Assembly (NCBI RefSeq): GCF_019599145.1
Contig: NZ_CP080647.1
Location: 2,480,001-2,544,000, forward strand
Source of the DNA: Streptomyces akebiae
GTDB taxonomy: Bacteria > Actinomycetota > Actinomycetes > Streptomycetales > Streptomycetaceae
Direction: 5' to 3'
Length of the DNA: 64,000 nt
Shown here: in pieces, positions 41,290 to 50,900 of the stretch
Layout of the letters: each line of letters begins with the position of its first letter
Numbering within the stretch: position 1 is the first letter of the stretch
Notes under the pieces: model-generated
What the model was told of the DNA's origin: nothing
The model's database searches: none
What the model saw: the letters and a program-made list of their open reading frames with translations, nothing else
Made by a program: the position numbers and the translations under genes

Positions 41290-41332
41290 GTACCCCTTAC
41301 CGGGGTGGCGGCCGCAGTGCGCCTCGGCAGAT

Positions 41333-41348
41333 ATCTCGATGTCGAGAT
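41333..41348. promoter_or_regulatory. ATCTC-N6-GAGAT palindrome, copy 1
   Basis: ATCTCGATGTCGAGAT, extended by T and A to an 8-2-8 inverted repeat, in the acnA/VOC divergent region. Same layout as the site overlapping the murA-fusion promoter at 42642. Confidence 0.6.
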
Positions 41349-41543
41349 AACAGTAGTACATGGGCGCGGGCTGGTCATGCCCGGCCCGATGTGGCGTGCG
41401 CCAATCTCCGCTCCGGCAGTCCGGGCGCGCGGGCCTCTTATTGCGTTGCGGGTCGTTTCCCGGGCTTCCTAGCATGGCCGTTCCTCATGGCCGGGGGCCG
41501 AGCCCTGTCCTCGGCCGTGCCGACGGATCGGAGATCCCCCGCG

Positions 41544-42266
41544 ATGACGTCCCACCTCCACGCGCTCAGCTTCGACGCGAACGACCCCGCCGGTCTCGCG
41601 CGCTTCTGGGCCGGCGTCCTGGACCGGGAGACGACCGAGGACCCGTACGGGGGCATCGCGCTCGCACCGAACGACGACACCGGGCTACGGCTGCGCTTCC
41701 TGCCCAGCCAGGAGAAGAAGACCGCCCCCAACCAAATGCACTTCGACCTGACCAGCACGTCCCTCGACGACCAGCGGCGGGTCGTGGAACGGGCACTGGA
41801 GCTCGGCGGCCGGCACATCGACATCGGCCAGCTCCCGGAAGAGAAGCACGTGGTCCTCGCCGACCCCGAAGGCAACGAGTTCTGCGTCATCCCGCCGGGC
41901 AACGACTTCCTCGCCGGCTGCGGCTTCATCGGCGCGCTCGCGAGCGACGGTTCGCAGGAGGTCGGGTACTTCTGGAGCCGGGCCCTCGGCTGGCCCCTGG
42001 TCTGGGACCAGGACGAGGAGACCGCGATCCAGTCGCCACAGGGAGGCACGAAGATCACCTGGGGCGGTCCGCCGCTGGCCCCGAAGGCCGGGAAGTACCG
42101 CCTCCACTTCGACCTCGTGCCGTCCGCCGACAGTGACCAGCAGAGCGAGATCGACCGCCTCGTCTCCCTCGGCGCGGCCCCCGCCGACATCGGCCAGGGC
42201 CCGGCCGACTGGGCGGTACTGGTCGACCCCGACGGCCACGAGTTCTGCGTACTGCCGCCGCGCTGA
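41544..42266 (+). CDS. VOC-family (glyoxalase/bleomycin-resistance fold) protein
   Basis: 240 residues made of two tandem VOC domains. Each starts with FDANDPAGLARFWAGVL-like or GYFWSRALGWPLVW-like segments and ends with a conserved block: LADPEGNEFCVIPPG in the first and LVDPDGHEFCVLPPR in the second. The Glu in EFCV and the early His are the expected metal ligands, but the substrate is unknown. ATG at 41544 follows GGAG by 9 nt. It is cytoplasmic and divergent from acnA. Confidence 0.88.
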   Translation: MTSHLHALSFDANDPAGLARFWAGVLDRETTEDPYGGIALAPNDDTGLRLRFLPSQEKKTAPNQMHFDLTSTSLDDQRRVVERALELGGRHIDIGQLPEEKHVVLADPEGNEFCVIPPGNDFLAGCGFIGALASDGSQEVGYFWSRALGWPLVWDQDEETAIQSPQGGTKITWGGPPLAPKAGKYRLHFDLVPSADSDQQSEIDRLVSLGAAPADIGQGPADWAVLVDPDGHEFCVLPPR

Positions 42267-42366
42267 GGCAATCGCCGCCCGGGAGAGCCCAGTTGCCGGC
42301 CGCGGGCGGGGATGCGGACCGAAGAGCGGGGTACCCGTCGTACATCGGGAAGGGAAGGAAGCAGAC

Positions 42367-42564
42367 ATGCCGCTCACGTTCCGCAAGAGCTTTCGGATCC
42401 TGCCGGGTGTGCGACTGAACATCAACAAGCGCTCCTGGTCCATCACCACCGGCGGCCGCAACGGCCCCCGCCACACCCACAGCAGCACCGGACGCCGGAC
42501 GACCTCGATGGACCTGCCCGGACCCTTCGGCTGGCGCCGCACCCGCAACGCGCGGCGCCACTGA
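42367..42564 (+). CDS. DUF4236 small protein
   Basis: 65-residue basic protein with the DUF4236 signature: FRKSFRILPGVRLNINKRSW, a GGR turn and RRTTSMDLPG. Function unknown in all organisms I know of. ATG at 42367 with GGAAGG upstream. The Arg-rich C-terminus may bind nucleic acid, an inference from composition only. Confidence 0.85.
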   Translation: MPLTFRKSFRILPGVRLNINKRSWSITTGGRNGPRHTHSSTGRRTTSMDLPGPFGWRRTRNARRH

Positions 42565-42641
42565 GCCCGACTGACGGGCCATCACGCCCATCACCCGAAC
42601 GGGCCCGTGCCACACCCCCAACGGACCCCCCAAGAGGCGTC

Positions 42642-42669
42642 ATCTCATATCTGAGATAACCTCTCCCTC
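42642..42669 (+). promoter_or_regulatory. Leaderless promoter and ATCTC-N6-GAGAT operator of murA fusion
   Basis: ATCTCATATCTGAGAT (42642-42657) overlaps a -10-like GATAAC (42655-42660) that ends 9 nt before the ATG at 42670. The pyrimidine-rich CTCTCCCTC before the ATG is not a ribosome site, so the mRNA is probably leaderless. Confidence 0.6.
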
Positions 42670-44199
42670 ATGGCAGACGACTACCTCGAACGCATCGGCA
42701 AGCTCATCCGTGACGCCCGACAGCACCGTGGCTGGACACAGTCGCAGTTGGCGGAGGCGCTCGGGACGAGCCAGAGCGCGGTGAATCGTATCGAGCGCGG
42801 TAATCAAAACATCAGCCTTGAGATGATCGCCCGAATCGGTGAAGCCCTCGACAGTGAGATCGTCTCACTGGGCTACGCGGGTCCGATGCATCTGCGGGTG
42901 GTCGGCGGACGTCGGCTGTCGGGCGCGATCGACGTGAAGACCAGCAAGAACGCGTGTGTCGCGCTGCTGTGCGCCACCTTGTTGAACAAGGGGCGCACAG
43001 TGCTGCGCCGGGTGGCCCGCATCGAGGAGGTGTACCGCCTTCTGGAGGTGCTCGGCTCCATCGGCGTACGCACCCGGTGGATCAACGGCGGGGTCGACCT
43101 GGAGATCGTGCCGCCCGCCGAGGTGGACCTCGACGCCATCGACGCGGAGGCGGCGCGCCGCACCCGCTCGATCATCATGTTCCTCGGCCCGCTGCTGCAC
43201 CGCATGGACCACTTCAAGCTGCCGTACGCGGGCGGTTGCGACCTCGGGACGCGGACGATCGAGCCGCACATGATCGCCCTGCGCCGGTTCGGCCTCGACA
43301 TCACGGCCACCGAGGGGCTGTACCACGCCGAGGTGGACCGCTCCGTCACCCCCGGCCGTCCGATCGTGCTGACCGAGCGCGGGGACACCGTGACCGAGAA
43401 CGCGCTGCTCGCGGCCGCCCGCCACGACGGCGTCACCGTCATCCGCAACGCCTCGTCGAACTACATGGTCCAGGACCTCTGCTTCTTCCTGGAGGCCCTC
43501 GGCGTAAGGGTGGAGGGCATCGGCACCACCACGCTCACCGTGCACGGGGTGCCGCACATCGACGTGGACGTCGACTACTCCCCCTCCGAGGACCCGGTCG
43601 AGGCGATGAGCCTGCTCGCCGCGGCGGTCGTCACCGAGTCCGAACTGACCGTCCGCCGGGTGCCGATCGAGTTCCTGGAGATCGAGCTGGCGGTCCTGGA
43701 GGAGATGGGGCTCGACCACGACCGCTCACCGGAGTACGTCGCCGACAACGGCCGTACGCGCCTGGTGGACCTCACCGTCCGTCCCTCGAAACTCCAGGCG
43801 CCCATCGACAAGATCCACCCCATGCCGTTCCCCGGCCTGAACATCGACAACGTCCCCTTCTTCGCGGCCATCGCCGCCGCCGCGCAGGGCCAGACGCTCA
43901 TCCACGACTGGGTCTACGACAACCGGGCGATCTACCTGACGGACCTCAACCGCCTCGGTGGCCGCCTCCAACTCCTGGACCCCCACCGCGTCCTGGTCGA
44001 GGGCCCCACCCGCTGGCGCGCGGCCGAGATGATGTGCCCACCGGCCCTCCGCCCGGCCGTGGTCGTCCTGCTGGCGATGATGGCCGCCGAGGGCACGTCC
44101 GTGCTCCGCAACGTCTACGTCATCAACCGCGGGTACGAGGACCTCGCGGAGCGCCTCAACACTGTGGGGGCGCAGATCGAGATCTTCAGGGACATCTGA
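42670..44199 (+). CDS. murA: XRE HTH fused to UDP-GlcNAc enolpyruvyl transferase (MurA)
   Basis: 509 residues. Residues 1-70 form a complete XRE-type HTH (IGKLIRDARQHRGWTQSQLA and TSQSAVNRIERGNQNISLEM). From about 75 a full MurA fold begins (LRVVGGRRLSGAIDVKTSKN). The catalytic Cys is at 190 in YAGGCDLGTRTIEPH, equivalent to E. coli Cys115 after subtracting the 75-residue HTH. MurA adds enolpyruvate to UDP-GlcNAc in peptidoglycan synthesis; here this may be a second MurA with a regulatory role. The palindrome over its own promoter suggests autoregulation. Both domains share one uninterrupted frame. Confidence 0.93.
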   Translation: MADDYLERIGKLIRDARQHRGWTQSQLAEALGTSQSAVNRIERGNQNISLEMIARIGEALDSEIVSLGYAGPMHLRVVGGRRLSGAIDVKTSKNACVALLCATLLNKGRTVLRRVARIEEVYRLLEVLGSIGVRTRWINGGVDLEIVPPAEVDLDAIDAEAARRTRSIIMFLGPLLHRMDHFKLPYAGGCDLGTRTIEPHMIALRRFGLDITATEGLYHAEVDRSVTPGRPIVLTERGDTVTENALLAAARHDGVTVIRNASSNYMVQDLCFFLEALGVRVEGIGTTTLTVHGVPHIDVDVDYSPSEDPVEAMSLLAAAVVTESELTVRRVPIEFLEIELAVLEEMGLDHDRSPEYVADNGRTRLVDLTVRPSKLQAPIDKIHPMPFPGLNIDNVPFFAAIAAAAQGQTLIHDWVYDNRAIYLTDLNRLGGRLQLLDPHRVLVEGPTRWRAAEMMCPPALRPAVVVLLAMMAAEGTSVLRNVYVINRGYEDLAERLNTVGAQIEIFRDI

Positions 44200-44226
44200 C
44201 CCAGCTCCGCGTGAACACTGCTGTAT

Positions 44227-44260
44227 CCACCCCGACCCGTACATACAAAGGTCGGGGTGG
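44227..44260 (+). terminator. Hairpin terminator after murA fusion
   Basis: Perfect 11-bp stem CCACCCCGACC with a 12-nt A-rich loop, 27 nt after the stop codon. It marks the last element of the conserved core in this window. Confidence 0.85.
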
Positions 44261-44828
44261 ATGCGGCGGTGCCTCTGGGAAGCCGCCGGCCATCACGATC
44301 ACGTGCGCCACGAGGTGAGCGGGACGAGGGCACTCAGGGCTCGCAAGCCCCCTTGGCCGCACCGCGGGCGGTCAGGCAGGAATGTGCCGAGGTCGAGGAG
44401 GACGTCGACGGGGCACCTCGACGGAAGTCGATCGAGCAGGTCAAGGACTTCCGAAGTCATGCTGTCGTTCCACGCACCAGAAGCCCGACCCGCGATCCAG
44501 GCCCGTCCTCGCGCCGTTGCGCCACGGCCCCTTGCAGTCGAGGAGGCACTCCTGCCTGCTGTCGGCAGTGGATACTCGGCGCCCCACCGAGCGCGAGACC
44601 TTGCTGCGGCCCTCGCCGTCGCTGCGCAGTCACGCGGCGACTTCCCATCGCGCGGCGTCAGCAGTTCCCTGACCGGATACGGCGATCCTGCGGCCTCGTC
44701 CAATCCCGCTCCCTCGCACCACAGCCCTGGCCGGCCCCGCATCCCTTGAGACCTGCGCCGAAGAAGATGACCGTAAGTACGGGGAACAAAGGAGCGAGGC
44801 TTTCCGGCCAAGCCTACAAGGGAGACGC
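44261..44828. other. Island left flank, no convincing gene
   Basis: About 570 bp with several overlapping short frames on both strands and none with a good ribosome site or recognisable motif. A minus-strand frame (44299-44811) ends with MTSEVLDLLDRLPSRCPVDV and may be a remnant of a degraded gene. No tRNA or att-like repeat was seen. Confidence 0.5.
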
Positions 44829-44858
44829 GTTGACAACGTCAACAGGATGATGTGATGC
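44829..44858 (+). promoter_or_regulatory. Palindrome and promoter candidate of defence operon
   Basis: GTTGACAACGTCAAC (44829-44843, 6-3-6 inverted repeat) contains a perfect -35 TTGACA at 44830-44835. A weak -10, TGATGC, lies 17 nt downstream. A repressor bound there would block the operon. Confidence 0.5.
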
Positions 44859-44933
44859 TCGCAACAGGTGAAGGTATACGCTCCCTACGGAATGTACCCA
44901 CCTTGTATGCGACGGGTGAGACGGGGAGGGCAA

Positions 44934-47900
44934 GTGCGCCTGGAGACGGTCGACGGACGGTTCCGGATCATGGGGATCCTGGGCCGCGGGAACATGGGCG
45001 AGGTGCACCGGGCCGAAGACCTTCAGGCGGCCGCGGACTCCCCGCACCGGGAAGTCGCCGTCAAGACCGTGCTGCGCAGCCGTACCGGAGTCGCCGTCGA
45101 CACCTCCGGGTCCGGCAAGGAGATCGACCGCTTCCGCCGCGAAGTGCGGATCATGCGCATGCTCTCCCAGGGCCACCCGAACCTCACCCTGCTGATCGAC
45201 GGTGGCGTGGACCGGGCGCCGGACGGCAGCGGCCTGCCCTACCTGGCCATGGAGTTGCTGGACGGCCATCCGCTCGCGGACCTCATCGACGAGGAACCTC
45301 AGCTGCCGGTCTCCTGGGTCGCCGCCATCGGGGCGCAGCTCGCCGCCGGCCTAGCCGCCGCGCACACCGCCGGGGTCGTCCACCGCGATCTGAAGCCGGC
45401 CAATGCGATGCTGACCCGCGACGGCACCATCAAGGTCCTCGACTTCGGCATGGGTTCGGTCGTCGACGATCCCGACCAGACCCGTCTGACCAGTACGGGC
45501 GTCAGCGTCGGCACGGCTCGCTACATGGCGCCCGAACAGTTCCGTGCCGAACGGGTCTCCGCGTCGGCCGACCTCTACGCGCTCGGCTGCATCCTGTACG
45601 AGCTGCTGATAGGGCGGCCGCCGTTCTCCGCCAGAACCCCCTACGAACTCTCCGAACAGCACCAGCACGAGAAGCCACCGCGGCTCACTCTGGTGCGGCC
45701 GGACCTGCCCGCCGAACTGGTCCGGCTGGTGGACCGCCTCCTGGAGAAGGACTCCGAACTGCGGCCCGAGAACGCCGCCCTGGTCCGTGAGACGCTGGTC
45801 CCGCTCGCGCTCGCGCCGGACGACACGGCCGCTCTGCTGGCTCCGCACTGGCAGGTGATGGACCCGGTGGCGCGGCTGCGTGCCATGCTCCCCGAGCCTG
45901 TCCCGGCCGCCCCCGCACCCGTGCCGCGCAGGGAACCGCGCCTGCCCGAGGCGATGGACGTCTTCGGCATCCATGCCGACCTGATCAGCGAGTACAAGAA
46001 CTTCACCAAGAGCGCGACGGTGATCCGGGACGCCCGGATCGACAACTTCGTCGAGGAGGACCTGGCGGCGAAGTCGCAATGGCCCGACCCGTGGCTGTCG
46101 CTGAATCCGTTCTTCGCCGACGGTGGGCAGGTCACCGACCTCGTGCGCGACGGAATGCTGCACCCGAAGTGCGCGGAGATCTTCCAGGCCGACAAGAAGG
46201 AGACCTCGCAGCGCCCGGACGGCCGGCCGCTGACGTTCCACCTCCACCAGCGGCAGGCGATCGAGGCCGCCCAGGCGGGCGACTCCTATGTGCTGACGAC
46301 CGGCACCGGTTCCGGGAAGTCCCTGTCGTACATCGTCCCGATCGTGAACCACGTACTGAAGGAGCGTCAGGCGGCGGGGCCGGGCGCCGGCGGCCGGGTG
46401 CGCGCGATCGTCGTCTACCCGATGAACGCGCTGGCCAACTCGCAGCTGGGGGAGCTGGAGAAGTACCTGCGGCACGGATTCGGCAAGGGCCGCGAGCCGG
46501 TCACCTTCGCCCGCTACACCGGGCAGGAGTCCGACGAGGACCGCCGACAGCTGCGCAAGAACCCCCCGGACATCCTGCTGACCAACTACGTGATGCTGGA
46601 GCTGATGCTGACCCGGCCGGACGACCGGTCCAGCCTGATCCGCATGGCCGAGGGGCTCCAGTTCCTCGTCTTCGACGAGCTGCACACCTACCGGGGCCGA
46701 CAGGGCGCGGACGTGGCGTTCCTGATCCGCCGGGTACGTGAGGCCTGCCGCGCGTCCACGACGCTGCAGTGCATCGGTACCTCGGCGACCATGTCCACCG
46801 AAGGCTCCTGGGAGGACCAGCGGCGTGAGGTGGCCAGGGTCGCGGGCCGGTTGTTCGGTACGACGGTGCTGCCCAAGCGGGTCATCGGGGAGACCCTGGT
46901 CCGGGCGACCGGGGAGGCCCCCGAGTCCGTGCCCGCCGAGCGGCTGCGGGTGCCGGCGGCGCCCCGCTCGTACGAGGCGCTGACGAAGGATCCGCTGGCC
47001 CGCTGGGTGGAGTCCCGGTTCGGCCTGGAGCAGGAGGAAGGCACGGGGCGGTTGCGGCGCTGCCCTCCGGGCACTGTCGAGGAGGCGGCGACCGAGCTGG
47101 CCGAAGAGTCCGGGGTGCCCGAGGAGAGCGTGCGCGAGGCGATCCGCACGACCCTGGAGGCGGGCGCACAGGCCAAGCACCCGGTGACGGAGCGGCCGCT
47201 GTTCGCGTTCCGGCTGCACCAGTTCCTCTCCAAGGGCGACACGGTCTACACGACGCTGGAGGATCCGCTCACCCGGCCGCTGACCCGCACCTACCAGCTG
47301 GAGCAGCCGGACAGCGACGGCAAGCCGCTGTTCCCACTGGCGTTCTGCCGCGAGTGTGGCCAGGAGTACCTGACGGTCTGGCGCACCGAGGACGGCGGCG
47401 CGTTCCGGTACGAGCCGCGACGGGACACCTCCGCCTCCGGGGGCCGCGCGGGCGAGGGCTACCTGTACCTGGGCATGCCCGGGGAGGACTACGAGTGGCC
47501 GGCCGATCCGCAGAAGGCCGTGGACGACAGGCGGTTGCCGGAGTCGTGGCTGGAGCCGGACGCGCAGGGCATGACGGTCGTCAAGAAGTCCTACCGACCG
47601 CGTCTGCCCAAACGTGTCGTCGTGGACGCCCACGGAAACGAAGCGGGCGAAGGGCTGGTGGCGGCGTTCGTCCCGGCGCCGTTCCTGTTCTGCGTGCACT
47701 GCCAGGTCTCCTACGAGCAGACCCGCGGCCGGGACTTCGCCAAGCTGGCCACCCTGGACCAGGAGGGCCGTTCCTCGGCGACCTCGCTGATCTCCGCGTC
47801 GATCGTGAAGTCGCTGCGGGCCGTGCCGGAGGAGAGCCTCAGCAAGGAAGCGCGCAAGCTTCTCACCTTCGTCGACAACCGACAGGACGCCTCGCTCCAG

Positions 47901-50900
47901 GCCGGGCACTTCAACGACTTCGCTCAGGTGACCCAGTTGCGTGGCGCCCTCTACCAGGCGGCTGTGCGTTCCGGTGAGGAAGGGCTGAACCACGACGACC
48001 TCGCCGAGGCCGTGACCGAGGTGATGGGCCTGACACCCCGCGAGTACACGGACGGCGCGGACCTGACTCCTGCCATGGAGCGCCGGGCGGTGAAGGCCTT
48101 CCGGGACGTCGTCGGATACCGCCTCTACCGCGACCTGGAGCGCGGCTGGCGCATCACGATGCCGAACCTGGAGCAGACGGGACTGCTACGGATCGACTAC
48201 GAGGACCTGGACTGGCTCGCCGCCACCGACGAGCGCTGGCAGTCCGCGCACGCCGTGCTGCGCGACGCCGATCCGGCGCTGCGCGAGGAGATCGCCCGTA
48301 CGCTGCTCGACTTCATGCGCCGGGCTCTGGCCATCGACGTGCAGTACTTCCGCGACGACTTCGACACCCTTCAGCGGGCGAGCGAGGAGCGGCTGACCGG
48401 GGCGTGGGTGCTGAGCGAGAGCGACCGGCCGGTCGTCGGAACCGCCTACCCGTACGGCTCACGACCGGGTATGGAACGCTCCGCGCTGTTCCTGTCGGCC
48501 CGCGGCAAGTTCGGCAAGTACCTGCGGCGCAACATGCCCGAGCTGCGCGAGGCGTCCGTGAGCCTGGACGACGTCCAGTCCGTCATCGAAGACCTGCTGA
48601 AGGTGTTGCGCGACGCCGACCTGGTGCGCGAGGTGGACGCGACCCCCGAGTCCTCCGGTCCGGCCTACCGCCGCCGTGCGGCGCAGAAGCGCACCGGCTA
48701 CCGGGTGTCCGCCGCCCACCTGATCTGGCGTGCGGGGAACGGTGAACGCGGCGCGGTCGACCCGCTCGCGCGCACCTACAGCAGCGGAGAGGGCCCGCGC
48801 GTCAACCCGTTCTTCCGGGACCTGTACCGGGCCGCGGCGGCCGAGCTGGCCGGTCTGTTCGCACGGGAGCACACCGCTCAGGTCCTTCCGGAGGACCGGC
48901 TGGAGCGCGAGGAGCAGTTCCGGCAGGCCAAACTGCCTCTGCTGTACTGCTCGCCGACGATGGAGCTCGGCGTCGACATCTCCTCGCTCAACGCCGTGAT
49001 GATGCGCAATGTCCCGCCGACCCCGGCGAACTACGCACAGCGCTCGGGCCGGGCGGGCCGTTCCGGTCAGCCCGCGCTGGTGACGACGTACTGCGCGACC
49101 GGCAACAGCCACGACCAGTACTACTTCCGCCGCTCCCAGGACATGGTGTCGGGCCAGGTGGCCCCGCCGCGGCTGGACCTGGCCAACGAGGATCTGGTCC
49201 GCTCGCATCTCCAGGGCATCTGGCTGGCGGAGACCGGCATGAAGCTGGGCACCGCGATCCCGGAGGTCGTCGATGTCGCCTACGACCCCGACGGCGACGA
49301 CCGCCCCGACCCGCTGATGCCGCTGCCGCTCCGCTCCGAGATCCTCACCCTGTCCCTGGACGAGGACGCCCGTACACGCGCGGCCGCCACCGCCCGTACC
49401 GTCCTCGCCCCGCTGATCGCGGACTTCGAGTCGACCACCTGGTGGTACGACGAGTGGATCGAGGACCGGATCGAGCGGGCTCCGCAGGAGTTCGACGCCT
49501 CCTTCGACCGGTGGCGGGATCTGTTCCGGGCGGCCGTCATCGACCAGTACGAGCAGAACAAGCGCGTCGTCGACCACACCCTCACCCAGGGCGAGCAGAG
49601 CCGGGCGCGCAGCCGCCGCCGGGAGGCCGAGACGCAGACGAACCTGCTGCTGAACCGCTCCACCGACAACAAGTCGGTGATGAGCGACTTCAATCCGTAC
49701 CGCTATCTGGCGTCCGAGGGGTTCCTGCCGGGCTACAGCTTCCCGCGGCTGCCGCTGGCCGCGTACATCCCGCGCTCCGGCAACCGTCGCAACGCCGACG
49801 GCGACTATCTCCAGCGTCCGCGGTTCCTCGCGATCCGCGAGTTCGGCCCCGGCGCGCTCATCTACCACGAGGGCGCCCGCTATCAGGTCACGCGGGTTCA
49901 GCTGCCGCCGGACGCCTCGGGCGATCTGGCGACGGCGGAGGCCAGGCGCTGCGACGGCTGCGGTTACCACTACGTCGTCAAGCCCGGCTCCGACACGTGC
50001 ACGATGTGCGGAGAGGAGCTGCGCGGCAAGCGCACGGGCCTGCTCCACCTGCACACGGTGTACACCACGCCGCGCGAGCGGATCTCCTCCGACGAGGAGG
50101 AGCGCCGCCGGGCCGGTTTCCGCCTGGAGACCTCGTACGCGTTCCAGGACCACGGCGCCCGCAAGGGACGCCTCACCTCGCATGTCGCCGACGCCGACGG
50201 GGCGCCCGTCCTCGACCTGGACTACGGCGACTCGGCGACCGTGCGCATCACCAACCTCGGCCGCGTCCGCGACAAGGAGGGCGAGCCGGACGGCTACTGG
50301 CTGGACCTGGGCGACGGCCGCTGGCTCAACGACCGGGCCGCGGCGGACGCCATCGAGGGCACCGGCATGCCGGTGGTCGACGATGACGGCAACGAGAAGC
50401 GCCGCAAGAAGCGGGTGCTCCCGTTCGTGGAGGACCGCCGCAACATCCTCGTGGTCACCCTGGAGGAGCCGCTGCCCGAGCCGGTGGCGCTGTCGTTCCT
50501 GTACGCGCTGGAGCGGGGCATCGAGGCGGCGTTCGAGCTGGAGGACTCCGAACTGACCGCGGAGCTGCTGCCGCCGGACGAGGGGCCACGCCGCCGCATG
50601 CTGTTCACGGAGGCCGCCGAGGGCGGCGCCGGTGTGCTGCGCCGGATCCAGCACGACAGGGACGCTCTCGCCAAGGCCGCCGAAACCGCCCTGGACATCT
50701 GCCACTTCGACCCGGAGACCGGCGACGACGAGGGCGGACCGGCGGACGGCGAGAGGTGCGCCCGCGGCTGCTACGCCTGTCTGCTGACCTACGCCAACCA
50801 GACCCACCACCGTCAGCTGAGCCGGCATGCCGCCCAGCCGCTGCTGGTGCGGCTGGCCGCCTCCCGCACCGAGCGGGAGGACCGTGGCGAGTCCCGCAGC

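Noticed and set aside
44299..44811. 170-codon minus-strand frame in the island flank
   Set aside because: No ribosome site and low-complexity N-terminal part. The last 50 residues look protein-like, but no family could be named, so it is only mentioned as a possible remnant.
44934..46100. Kinase-helicase fusion as an artefact of a missed stop or frameshift
   Set aside because: The frame is continuous, the linker is of normal length and composition, and no start with ribosome site is seen at the helicase part.
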